Source: Pseudomonadota bacterium (GTDB taxonomy: Bacteria > Pseudomonadota > Alphaproteobacteria > Rhodospirillales > Casp-alpha2). Taken from it: 10,265 nucleotides of DNA. The notes beneath the pieces are model-generated. The model saw nothing but the letters and a program-made list of their open reading frames with translations, ran no database searches and was not told where the DNA came from. This document shows positions 1-6,142 of this stretch, one piece after another. Location of the stretch: the NCBI GenBank assembly GCA_022563215.1, contig JADFNT010000036.1:1-10265 (forward strand). The letters run 5' to 3'. Position numbers and translations under genes: made by a program. Within the stretch, counting starts at the first letter, position 1, and each line of letters begins with the position of its first letter.

Positions 1-46
1 CCAGACCGGCAACCGGAAAAACGGCCTTCGTGACAGCCTCAGCCAT
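1..46 (-). CDS. galU: UTP--glucose-1-phosphate uridylyltransferase, N-terminus (partial)
   Basis: Only the first 15 codons are inside the window; the gene continues past the left edge. Reading leftwards from the ATG at 46-44 gives MAEAVTKAVFPVAGL. This matches the start of GalU proteins, where a short N-terminus leads into KAV(I/F)PVAGLGTR, the nucleotide-binding loop of the nucleotidyltransferase fold. GalU makes UDP-glucose from UTP and glucose-1-phosphate in the cytoplasm, for exopolysaccharide, LPS and trehalose-type pathways. An ATG at 53-51 is out of frame, so 46 is the likely start. The Shine-Dalgarno is weak. The identification rests on this short stretch alone; the residues after GL are not visible. 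Confidence 0.8.
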   Translation of the reverse strand, partial: MAEAVTKAVFPVAGL

Positions 47-87
47 GATGCATATCCGAAAAAGTCTTAGAGTGCGATCGTTTCAAA

Positions 88-170
88 TTTCTACAATTAG
101 AAACGTGAATCGCCCTCTAATTTATATATTTAGGGGCTGATTCACGTCTTAGATCAAAACAATCTAAGAC
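88..170. repeat. Three abutting inverted repeats upstream of galU
   Basis: Three dyads lie end to end in the AT-rich spacer between galU and the next gene. First, TTTCTA (88-93) and TAGAAA (98-103) around CAAT. Second, ACGTGAATC (103-111) and GATTCACGT (139-147); their 27-base interior is itself partly self-complementary (CCC-TCTAA against TTAGGGG). Third, GTCTTAGAT (146-154) and ATCTAAGAC (162-170) around CAAAACA. GTCTTAGA also occurs as a direct repeat at 64-71, 18 bases before the galU start. The position suggests operators or an upstream control region for galU (minus strand). An RNA structure is equally possible. No uridine tract follows the dyads in a way that makes a convincing terminator. 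Confidence 0.6.
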
Positions 171-230
171 GATCAGACCCTGGGAGCGGCCCTTTTTTCT
201 TTTCAGGCAGCGCCGATGGCGGTTGGCGGG

Positions 231-620
231 CTATCGCCTCGGCGGCAGCTTGACGGTGAAGGTCACCTTGCCCGCCTTGTGCACGTTGTCCGACGCGCGG
301 ACGATAACTTCCGTCAATCCCGCCGGCACCTTGACGTTGCCGAGGCCGCGGGTGAAGGGCTGCTCGTCGACGTGCGGATGATAGAGGATTCGGGTCCCCA
401 GCACCGTGCCATCGGGAGCCAGGATCTCGAACTTGTCGGCATAATGCTTCCAGCCGCTGTCGGCGTGGGCGATGGTGGCCGAAAAGCTGTAGGAGCCGCC
501 AACGTTGGCGGTGGCGGTGGCCTTGAGCACCCTGGCCTTGTCGGCGTGGGCCGACGGGACAGAGATCACGGCCGAAAGAACCAAGCCGCCGAGGAAAGCG
601 GCGCCGCAAAAAGGTTTCAT
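231..620 (-). CDS. Small exported protein of unknown function
   Basis: 129 residues. The N-terminus (MKPF, a hydrophobic core at about 5-20, then PSAHA before Asp27) is a classical Sec signal peptide with cleavage expected after Ala26. The mature part, about 103 residues, is rich in short alternating hydrophobic stretches, suggesting a small beta-sandwich. It includes SGWKHYADKFEIL near 55-67 and LYHPHVDEQPFTRGL near 79-93. I recall similar short periplasmic proteins from other alphaproteobacteria, with the same W-HYAD and HPHV-EQPFTR motifs, but know no function for them. There are no cysteines in the mature region. The start is well fixed: GGAGGGGGGAA sits directly before the ATG. It is transcribed alone, away from the 27-residue peptide gene. 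Its own promoter was not recognised. Confidence 0.85.
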   Translation of the reverse strand: MKPFCGAAFLGGLVLSAVISVPSAHADKARVLKATATANVGGSYSFSATIAHADSGWKHYADKFEILAPDGTVLGTRILYHPHVDEQPFTRGLGNVKVPAGLTEVIVRASDNVHKAGKVTFTVKLPPRR

Positions 621-730
621 TTCCCCCCTCCCCGCCGAACAGGTATCCGCCCGGCGAATAAAAAATTATCCTATCAAATCAAATGGTTACACCACAACAA
701 AAAAAGTGGTTGCATTGCTTCTGGATATAT

Positions 731-745
731 GTTCTCTTTTTGTTC
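731..745 (+). promoter_or_regulatory. LexA (SOS) box upstream of a small membrane peptide
   Basis: GTTC at 731-734, seven bases (TCTTTTT), then GTTC at 742-745: an exact match to the alphaproteobacterial LexA box GTTC-N7-GTTC. It ends 40 bases before the ATG at 786. That is nearly the same distance as the umuD box from its start in this window (36 bases). It also lies 110 bases upstream of the divergent exported protein gene, so it could in principle affect both. No clear -35/-10 pair was found. Confidence 0.7.
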
Positions 746-769
746 CTTTCATGCTAACAACCGTTTCCC

Positions 770-775
770 AAGGAG
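770..775 (+). promoter_or_regulatory. Strong ribosome binding site for the 27-residue peptide
   Basis: AAGGAG at 770-775 lies 10 bases before the ATG at 786. It is the main evidence that this very short reading frame is translated and that translation starts at 786 rather than at an upstream start in the same frame. Confidence 0.7.
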
Positions 776-785
776 CAACCAATCG

Positions 786-869
786 ATGATCCACAAGACT
801 TTTATCGGGGAATTTGTCGCCCTGGCTTTCGTTTTCGCGGCCGGCTACGCCTTCCTGATCGTCGCTTGA
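786..869 (+). CDS. 27-residue single-span membrane peptide, probably SOS-induced
   Basis: The reading frame runs from ATG 786 to TGA 867-869. The peptide starts MIHKTFIGEF and is otherwise hydrophobic (VALAFVFAAGYAFLIVA), so it is predicted to be one transmembrane helix of about 20 residues. A short basic, cytoplasmic N-terminus (His3, Lys4) precedes it and Glu9 sits near the membrane edge. Support for a real gene is the AAGGAG ribosome site 10 bases upstream, the exact LexA box 40 bases upstream, and its own space between two minus-strand genes. In Caulobacter the SOS-induced cell-division inhibitor SidA is a 29-residue inner-membrane peptide. Size, topology and regulation match that type, but I cannot confirm sequence homology. 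Other possibilities are a TisB-like depolarising peptide or a small subunit of a membrane complex. The function is unproven. Confidence 0.65.
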   Translation: MIHKTFIGEFVALAFVFAAGYAFLIVA

Positions 870-890
870 AGCTAGGTGCCGTCGGCGTTC

Positions 891-1271
891 CTACTCCGGC
901 GGCACCGGGCATTTTTTCCCTGATTCGTCGAGGGCGACAAAGGTGAACACCCCCTCCGTCACCTTGAAGTGGTTCTTCGATTCCTGGGGCCGCAGGACCC
1001 AGGCTTCGATGCCGATGGTGATCGAGGTGGTGCCGACCTTTTGAATGTCGGCGTAACAGCACACCACGTCGCCGACCAGCACCGCGCGGTGAAACGTGAA
1101 ACCGGTGACGGCGACGGTGGCGACGCGGCCATGGGCGCGGGCGCGGGCGGTAACGGCGCCGGCGATGTCCATCTGCGACATCAGCCAGCCGCCGGAAATG
1201 TCGCCGTGCTGGTTGGTATCGGCGGGCATGGCGAGGTCGCGGATGGCCAGTTCGCCCTTCGGTTCGGTCAT
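891..1271 (-). CDS. yciA: Acyl-CoA thioesterase, YciA-type hotdog protein
   Basis: 126 residues from the ATG at 1271. YciA hydrolyses a wide range of acyl-CoA thioesters in the cytoplasm, releasing CoA and free acid. Diagnostic stretches are LAMPADTN (13-20), GDISGGWLMSQMD (23-35), VAVTGFTFHRAVLVGDVVCCYA (53-74) and GTTSITIGIEAWV (80-92). The first two carry the hotdog active-site region, with Asp35 the expected catalytic acid. Length and spacing match the family, and the protein ends in a short PVPPE tail. A GTG seven codons upstream (1292) is in frame, but GGAG lies between it and 1271, nine bases before the ATG, so 1271 is preferred. The gene converges on the 27-residue peptide (21-base gap) and diverges from parE. 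Confidence 0.95.
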   Translation of the reverse strand: MTEPKGELAIRDLAMPADTNQHGDISGGWLMSQMDIAGAVTARARAHGRVATVAVTGFTFHRAVLVGDVVCCYADIQKVGTTSITIGIEAWVLRPQESKNHFKVTEGVFTFVALDESGKKCPVPPE

Positions 1272-1411
1272 CGGTTTAGACTCCAAAACCACAATATCTT
1301 GTAAGAATTTTATAGTCGGCTACTCTATCATGCTTGCGGTGAGGGAACAGGCTTTATTAGGATAGGGCCCGCAACTGGGTAATACCGGAAAAACAAGGAA
1401 CCAACCGCCCC
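1272..1411. other. Divergent promoter spacer between yciA and parE
   Basis: 140 bases with no gene. It must hold the start signals of both flanking genes. The yciA-proximal part is AT-rich (for instance ATTTTATAG near 1307-1315), but no -35/-10 pair could be assigned with confidence in either direction. AAGGA at 1395-1399, 12 bases before the parE ATG, is a plausible though distant ribosome site. Confidence 0.4.
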
Positions 1412-3556
1412 ATGACAGGCGATCTTTTTGAACGGGCCAGGGTCGAGGCCCCGGCGAAACCCCAAAAGGGAAAAAGCGCAAAAAAAACGGCCACCAAAGC
1501 GGCCGGTAAATCCGGGTCCAAGAAGGCCGCCAAGAAAGCGGCCCCGAAGGCGGCGAAGAAAGCGGCCCCGAAACCACCCCGGGGCGAAGACTATTCGGCC
1601 AAGGACATCGAGGTCCTGGAGGGGCTGGAACCGGTCCGCCGCCGGCCCGGCATGTACATCGGCGGCATCGACGAGCGCGCCCTCCACCACCTGGCGGCGG
1701 AAATCATGGACAACGCCATGGACGAAGCGGTCGCCGGACACGCCAGCCGCATCCATATCCATCTGGCCGAGGACCAGACCGTCACCATCACCGACAACGG
1801 CCGCGGCATCCCCGTCGACCCGCACCCCAAGTTCAAGGACAAATCGGCGCTCGAGGTGATCCTGACGACGCTGCATTCGGGCGGCAAGTTCGGCGGCGAT
1901 GTATACGTGACCGCCGCCGGGCTGCACGGGGTCGGCCTGTCCGTGGTCAATGCGCTGTCGGACCGCCTGACGGTCGAGGTCGCCCGGGACAAGAAACTGT
2001 GGTCGCAGTCCTTCGTCCGCGGCATCCCCATAACCGGGTTGGAAAAAGGCGGCGCCGTGCAAAACCGCCGCGGCACGACCGTCATCTTCCACCCCGACCC
2101 CAAGATCTTCGACCCCCGCACCCATTTCCGCCCGGCGCTGTTGTACCGGATGGCGCGCTCCAAGGCCTATCTGTTCCGGGGCGTCGAAATCCGCTGGTCG
2201 TGCGATGCGAAGCTGATCCGGGCCGACGACGCAACGCCCGACAAGGCGACCCTGCATTTCCCCGGCGGGCTCAAGGATTTCCTGGTCTCCAAGCTGGAAG
2301 GCCGCAAGGCGCTGACGGCGGAACCGTTCGCCGGCCGCGCCGGGCTGAACGGCAACGCCAATTCCGGCGGCGCCACGGGCAAGGTGGAATGGGCCGTCGC
2401 CTGGCCGCTCGACGAAGACGGATTCTTCAATTCGTACTGCAATACCGTGCCGACGCCCCAGGGCGGCACCCACGAATTGGGCCTTCGCGGCGCGCTGGCC
2501 AAGGGGTTGCGCACCTATGGGGAACTCACCAACAACAAGCAGGCGGCGAAAATCACCGCCGACGACGTCGTCGGCGACGCCTGCATCATGTTGTCGCTGT
2601 TCATCACCGACCCGCAGTTCCAGGGTCAGACCAAGGAACGCCTGTCCTCGGCGGAGGCGCAGAAGCTCGTCGAGGCGTCCCTGGGCGATCGCTTCGACCT
2701 CTGGCTGTCCGGCGCCCCGGACATGGCCCAGGCGGTCCTGGAACACGTCATCGAACGGGCCGAAATACGCCTCAAGCGCCGCCACGACAAGAAAATGAAG
2801 CGCCAGTCGGCGACCAAGAAGCTGCGCCTGCCGGGGAAACTGACCGATTGCACCAATACCACCGCCGAAGGCACGGAAATCTTCCTCGTCGAGGGCGATT
2901 CCGCCGGCGGCTCGGCGAAATCGGGCCGCGACCGCAAGACCCAGGCGGTGCTGCCGCTTCGCGGCAAGATCCTGAACGTCGCCAGCGCCTCGGCCGACAA
3001 GATACAGGCCAACCAGGAACTGAGTGATTTGGTCGAAGCCCTGGGGGCCGGCACCGGCGATCAGTTCATCGAAGACGACCTGCGCTACGAACGGGTCATC
3101 ATCATGACCGACGCCGACGTGGACGGCGCCCATATCGCTTCGCTTTTAATGACGTTCTTCTTTAAGGAAATGCCAGAACTAATTGAAACTGGTCATCTTT
3201 ACCTGGCCATGCCGCCCCTATACCGGATCACCCAGGGGGCCAGGACGGTCTATGCCAAGGACGATGCCCACAAGGACGAATTGCTGAAAAAAGAGTTCAC
3301 CGGCGGCGGTAAAATCGACATCAGCCGCTTCAAGGGCCTGGGCGAAATGCCGCCCCGGCAATTGAAGGAAACGACCATGGATCCGAAGACCCGGACCCTG
3401 CTTCGCGTCACCGTGCCGCTGCGGCATTCCGACGAAGACATCGCCGAGGCCCGCGAAACCGCGAAGCTGGTCGAGCAGTTGATGGGCAAAAAGCCGGAGC
3501 TGCGCTTCCAGTATATCCAGGAGCACGCCCAGTTCGTCGACCAGATAGACGTTTAG
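1412..3556 (+). CDS. parE: DNA topoisomerase IV subunit B (ParE) with a Lys/Ala-rich N-terminal arm
   Basis: 714 residues. ParE is the ATPase and TOPRIM subunit of topoisomerase IV, which with ParC decatenates replicated chromosomes. Visible in order: the GHKL ATPase with Glu97 and Asn101 (EIMDNAMDEA), DNGRG at 128-132 and GLHGVGLSVVN at 170-180; the transducer domain with GGTHE at 351-355; and TOPRIM with EGDSAGGSA at 494-502, PLRGK at 515-519, DADVD at 567-571 and RFKGLGEM at 639-646. VRRRPGMYIGG and the lack of the long GyrB insertion favour ParE over GyrB. Residues about 15-57 are an extra arm dominated by Lys, Ala and Pro, resembling a histone H1 tail, ahead of the usual start of the conserved region (YSAKDIEVLEGLEPV). 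Catalytic residues are intact. The 3' end overlaps the next, opposite gene by 4 bases. Confidence 0.97.
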   Translation: MTGDLFERARVEAPAKPQKGKSAKKTATKAAGKSGSKKAAKKAAPKAAKKAAPKPPRGEDYSAKDIEVLEGLEPVRRRPGMYIGGIDERALHHLAAEIMDNAMDEAVAGHASRIHIHLAEDQTVTITDNGRGIPVDPHPKFKDKSALEVILTTLHSGGKFGGDVYVTAAGLHGVGLSVVNALSDRLTVEVARDKKLWSQSFVRGIPITGLEKGGAVQNRRGTTVIFHPDPKIFDPRTHFRPALLYRMARSKAYLFRGVEIRWSCDAKLIRADDATPDKATLHFPGGLKDFLVSKLEGRKALTAEPFAGRAGLNGNANSGGATGKVEWAVAWPLDEDGFFNSYCNTVPTPQGGTHELGLRGALAKGLRTYGELTNNKQAAKITADDVVGDACIMLSLFITDPQFQGQTKERLSSAEAQKLVEASLGDRFDLWLSGAPDMAQAVLEHVIERAEIRLKRRHDKKMKRQSATKKLRLPGKLTDCTNTTAEGTEIFLVEGDSAGGSAKSGRDRKTQAVLPLRGKILNVASASADKIQANQELSDLVEALGAGTGDQFIEDDLRYERVIIMTDADVDGAHIASLLMTFFFKEMPELIETGHLYLAMPPLYRITQGARTVYAKDDAHKDELLKKEFTGGGKIDISRFKGLGEMPPRQLKETTMDPKTRTLLRVTVPLRHSDEDIAEARETAKLVEQLMGKKPELRFQYIQEHAQFVDQIDV
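1520..1575 (+). repeat. 24-bp tandem repeat encoding the basic ParE arm
   Basis: AAGAAAGCGGCCCCGAA occurs exactly at 1532-1548 and 1556-1572, a 24-base (eight-codon) period, preceded by a diverged copy from 1520. It encodes KKAAPKAA-type units (residues 37-54). The near-perfect DNA identity suggests recent duplication or slippage within the arm. Confidence 0.7.
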
Positions 3557-4401
3557 CCGCAGATCACCTTGGCGTCGTAGCGGAAGTCCCTGGAATACCA
3601 AGACGGATCGACCCACAGCCCAAGCACCATTTCGCCGGTCTTCCGGCTTTTGAACTTGAACGACGCCCTTTGGCCGCGGGCCAGGCGCAACCGGCGCTTC
3701 GAAAGCCGCTTTTGGCCGTCGAGGGCATAGATGGTGAAGGTCCCGGCCCGGGGCCAGCGGCCGCCGATATTGACGACCTTGAAGGTCGCCGCCCCGTCCG
3801 TGCACTCGGCGTTCACCCGCAGCCGGATGGGATCGAAGGCGGCGGCGGAAAGGTTGCCGGCGGCCGTCTTCGGGGGGACGCCGGCATCGGTGCCGGCGCC
3901 CGCCCCTATCGCCGGGCCGGCGGCGGTGGCGAAGCCGGCCAACGTCTCCGGCGACACTTCGACGGCTTGTTCGGCCAGGCAAAGGTTGATGTCGATACGT
4001 TTGCGGACCCATTCGATAAATTCGGCCAGTCCCCGGCCCCTGAGGCGAAGGCCCTGGGGCTTCGGGAAGACGACGGCGCGTCCCTGGGCATGAGCCATTT
4101 CAAGCAAACCGAGACGCTTCTTCCACTTCCCGTTATAAGGCGCCCAATCGCCGCCGTGGTTGTCGCCGACGAAGTCGATGGTCCTCTGGTGGCTGATGGC
4201 GCCCCACGACCAGACACGGGGATAGGCCGGACACACGTCAGCCTTGGCGGGGGCCTTGGCGGGGGCCTTGGCGAATGCGGACGACGGGCTGGCGGGCCAC
4301 AGGACGGCGGCGAAAACAACCGCCCAGGCAAATATTACCAAGCGCCCCTTTGCCGGGCGGGCGCACCACCGTCGCCGGAGATCCAATTTCTTTCGATCCA
4401 T
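3553..4401 (-). CDS. Exported four-cysteine protein of unknown function with C-terminal beta-sandwich-like domain
   Basis: 282 residues. The N-terminus is strongly basic (MDRKKLDLRRR), followed by a hydrophobic segment at about 21-35 and an Ala/Ser-rich stretch. This is either a long signal peptide or a membrane anchor. An AKAPAKAPAKA linker follows. Residues about 57-150 (CPAYPRVWSWGAISHQ and onwards) look like one domain. Residues 155-185 are an Ala/Gly/Pro linker. Residues 187-282, with alternating hydrophobic residues (RLRVNAEC, ATFKVVNIGG, FTIYALDG, LGLWVDPSW), resemble an Ig-like or CARDB-like fold. The four cysteines of the exported part (57, 141, 200, 281) could form two disulfides. 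I do not recognise the family. AAGG sits nine bases before the ATG. The stop overlaps the parE stop by 4 bases, tail to tail. Promoter and function are unknown. Confidence 0.8.
   Translation of the reverse strand: MDRKKLDLRRRWCARPAKGRLVIFAWAVVFAAVLWPASPSSAFAKAPAKAPAKADVCPAYPRVWSWGAISHQRTIDFVGDNHGGDWAPYNGKWKKRLGLLEMAHAQGRAVVFPKPQGLRLRGRGLAEFIEWVRKRIDINLCLAEQAVEVSPETLAGFATAAGPAIGAGAGTDAGVPPKTAAGNLSAAAFDPIRLRVNAECTDGAATFKVVNIGGRWPRAGTFTIYALDGQKRLSKRRLRLARGQRASFKFKSRKTGEMVLGLWVDPSWYSRDFRYDAKVICG
4241..4273 (-). repeat. 12-bp tandem repeat encoding the AKAP linker
   Basis: GCCTTGGCGGGG is repeated at 4241-4252 and 4253-4264, with a third partial copy at 4265-4273. On the coding (minus) strand it yields the AKAPAKAPAKA linker just after the signal or anchor segment of the 282-residue protein. 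It is a likely slippage site, so linker length may vary between strains. Confidence 0.75.
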
Positions 4402-4432
4402 GGCTTATGACCTTTTCAATTGTTCTTTGGCC

Positions 4433-4448
4433 GTCCCGGGCCCGGGAC
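4433..4448. repeat. 16-bp perfect palindrome GTCCCGGGCCCGGGAC
   Basis: A fully self-complementary 16-base block lies 31 bases upstream of the exported protein's start on the minus strand. It partly overlaps a second dyad (GGACTC at 4445-4450, GAGTCC at 4470-4475). It could be an operator or the base of an RNA stem. In a GC-rich genome some such palindromes arise by chance. Confidence 0.5.
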
Positions 4449-4778
4449 TCGCCCGGGGGTTCACCAAGGGAGTCCTTTACCTTTTGTTAAGCAATTGGAG
4501 TGCCAGAACCGGAAATGGCGGAAATCCGCGATTGTCAACCGAACCGGCGGCGCGTTTGGCGGGCAAAAACCGTACCCGGGCGGAATATTCCTGCCGCGAG
4601 TGGGCAATTGTTTCCGCCTCCGGGGCCAGGGGCCACCGATATTTTTGATCTTGAAACCGCGGCTCAGGAGACGCCGACCCAGCGGCTGAACGGGAAATGC
4701 CGGACCACGCCGCCGTTGACCGTCTTTCCTAATCGCGTTAAGTGACGGGGATTAAACCGGCGAACCCTTGAAAATTCC

Positions 4779-4783
4779 AGGAG
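4779..4783 (+). promoter_or_regulatory. Ribosome binding site of the PLP enzyme
   Basis: AGGAG at 4779-4783, seven bases before the ATG at 4791. It fixes the start of the SelA-like gene. Confidence 0.75.
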
Positions 4784-4790
4784 CAAACCC

Positions 4791-6065
4791 ATGGCTGAAG
4801 ACCGCTTCGGCAACCCCCATGCGCCGGGCCTGCCCTACGCCCACGGCGAATTCATCCGCGACAGCCGCGACGACCACGCCAAACTGCGCCATGCCTGGCG
4901 GTTCATCGAGGCGCGGGTGGCGGACTCGGGCCTCGACGGAATCTATAACCTCAGCGGCCTGGAGCGGCGCTTCGAGGCCCCGGACGACGGCCTGGCGCCG
5001 CTCGACGACGAACTGGCGCCGGCGTTGCTGACCGATCGCCTGAACGAACTGGCGCTGGACCATCTCGGCGGCGACCCTAAAACGCACGCGATCATGGTCT
5101 TCAACCGCCAGACCGCCGCCATCATGACGGCGACGCGGGTGCTGGCCGGGCCGGGCCAAATGGTGATCGGGGTTTCGGCTACCGGCAGCCACGCCTGCGT
5201 CATCCGCGGGGCCAAATACGCCGGCGCCGATTTCATCGACGCCATCGGCCTCGGCCAATTCGAGAAGGTCCTGGGCGAGACCGATAACGTGTCGCTGGTG
5301 TCGATGACCCGCCTCGCGGTCAGTTACGAGATCCTCGGCGTCAAGGAAATCGAGAAAATCGTCAGGCTGGCCCACGACGCCGGCGCCCCGGTGCTGGTCG
5401 ACGACGCCGGCGGCGCCCGGGTCGGGCCGGCGGTGTTCGATCAACCGAAGATGCTCGAGCTCGGTGTCGACGTCGGCTCCACCGGGCTCGACAAATACGG
5501 CACCATCGGGCCCAGGGTCGGCCTGATGGGCGGGCGGCGGGAACTGGTCGAGGAAATGCGCGCCCTGGCCTTCGAGTTCGGCGTCGAGGCGAGGCCGATG
5601 CTGTATCCGGCCGTCGTCCATTCGCTCGAACAATACGACCCGGCCCGGGTGCGCGAGCTGGTCGCCGTCACCCGGGAGGTCGCCCAGGCGCTGAAGAAAC
5701 GGCTCGGCAACCGGATCACCGAAACGCCGGTGATCGTCCGCCTCGACGGCGAGGATACCCTGGAAATCGCCATGCAGCGCGCCGGCCTCGCAGGGCGGCC
5801 GGTGATGCCCATCGAGGCCTCGGCCGGGCTGTCGATGCTGCTGCTCCGGGATTACGGCGTGCTGACCGTGCATTTCGCCGGCCTGCCGCCGGGCACGTCG
5901 GCAATGCTGATCAAGTTCATGGCCCCGGAGACCCTGGCCCGCTTCGGCGGCCCGGAGCGGTTCGCCGAGGCGGTCGACAAGTCCCTCGACCGGCTGGCCG
6001 AGGTGATCGGCGACCCGAAGGCTTTCCGGGCGCTTTTGTTCGGCGACGACGGCAATCGCCCCTAG
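4791..6065 (+). CDS. SelA-like fold-type I PLP-dependent enzyme, substrate unknown
   Basis: 424 residues. The central part has the features of the SelA-like branch of fold-type I PLP enzymes. These are a cofactor-phosphate region around FNRQTAAIMTATRVL (104-118) and GVSATGSHACVIRGA (127-141), VLVDDAGGARVGP (201-213) with Asp204/205 expected to contact the pyridine nitrogen, and STGLDKYGTIGPRVGLMGG (230-248). Lys235 is the best candidate for the Schiff-base lysine. The arrangement is closest, from memory, to the MJ0158-type proteins related to selenocysteine synthase, whose reaction is unsettled. A true SelA role is doubtful because no selB, selD or tRNA-Sec is nearby. The N-terminal 50 residues and a C-terminal helical tail look complete. 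It is not obviously in an operon; umuD follows after 77 bases with its own LexA box. Confidence 0.8.
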   Translation: MAEDRFGNPHAPGLPYAHGEFIRDSRDDHAKLRHAWRFIEARVADSGLDGIYNLSGLERRFEAPDDGLAPLDDELAPALLTDRLNELALDHLGGDPKTHAIMVFNRQTAAIMTATRVLAGPGQMVIGVSATGSHACVIRGAKYAGADFIDAIGLGQFEKVLGETDNVSLVSMTRLAVSYEILGVKEIEKIVRLAHDAGAPVLVDDAGGARVGPAVFDQPKMLELGVDVGSTGLDKYGTIGPRVGLMGGRRELVEEMRALAFEFGVEARPMLYPAVVHSLEQYDPARVRELVAVTREVAQALKKRLGNRITETPVIVRLDGEDTLEIAMQRAGLAGRPVMPIEASAGLSMLLLRDYGVLTVHFAGLPPGTSAMLIKFMAPETLARFGGPERFAEAVDKSLDRLAEVIGDPKAFRALLFGDDGNRP

Positions 6066-6066
6066 T

Positions 6067-6078
6067 TCTACTAGTAGA
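6067..6078. repeat. 12-bp palindrome TCTACTAGTAGA after the PLP enzyme
   Basis: A perfect palindrome starts two bases after the TAG of the PLP enzyme and ends 14 bases before the LexA box of umuD. As an RNA hairpin it would be short and has no uridine tract, so it is a poor terminator. It may be a protein site or chance. Confidence 0.4.
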
Positions 6079-6091
6079 TATCCCCGCATAG

Positions 6092-6106
6092 GAACAAAAA
6101 AAGAAC
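6092..6106 (-). promoter_or_regulatory. LexA (SOS) box of umuDC
   Basis: GAAC at 6092-6095, seven adenines, then GAAC at 6103-6106. On the minus strand this reads GTTC-N7-GTTC, the exact alphaproteobacterial LexA box. It ends 36 bases before the umuD ATG. Damage-dependent derepression of umuDC by RecA-stimulated LexA cleavage is the expected regulation. Confidence 0.9.
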
Positions 6107-6142
6107 ATTGACTTCCCCCAAGGGCCAAGGCCATGATGGCCG

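Larger units (their letters stand above)
4402..4790. other. 389-bp divergent spacer without a recognised gene
   Basis: Separates the divergent starts of the exported protein (4401) and the PLP enzyme (4791). Reading frames here lack credible ribosome sites, and none resembles a known protein. It holds a 16-base GC palindrome (4433-4448), a GGACTC/GAGTCC dyad (4445-4450 with 4470-4475) and three CAATTG hexamers (4417, 4492, 4605). TTGACC at 4716-4721 could be a -35 element for the plus-strand gene, but no good -10 follows at the right distance. I could not match the region to a riboswitch I know. Confidence 0.4.

Noticed and set aside
181..200. Plus-strand terminator GGGAGCGGCCC followed by a T run
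   Set aside because: The stem is only three pairs and no plus-strand gene lies upstream to be terminated.
216..788. Long plus-strand frame running into the 27-residue peptide
   Set aside because: The upstream part is antisense to the exported protein and has no ribosome site. The AAGGAG at 770-775 shows that only the last 27 codons are likely translated.
1328..3133. 601-codon open frame on the minus strand
   Set aside because: It is antisense to parE, whose motifs are unambiguous. Its composition (Ala/Gly/Arg/Val-rich, no recognisable domain) is what a GC-rich coding strand produces in its shadow frame.
4422..4436. Near LexA box GTTC-N7-GTCC upstream of the exported four-cysteine protein
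   Set aside because: One of the eight conserved bases differs and it overlaps the 16-base palindrome. A single-mismatch hit is expected by chance over this length.
4244..4745. Several plus-strand frames in the spacer upstream of the PLP enzyme
   Set aside because: They lack credible ribosome sites, overlap each other in different frames and resemble no known protein.
4621..4790. Possible riboswitch in the leader of the SelA-like gene
   Set aside because: Several short GC stems can be drawn, but I could not match the conserved cores of the TPP, SAM, glycine, cobalamin or guanidine classes.
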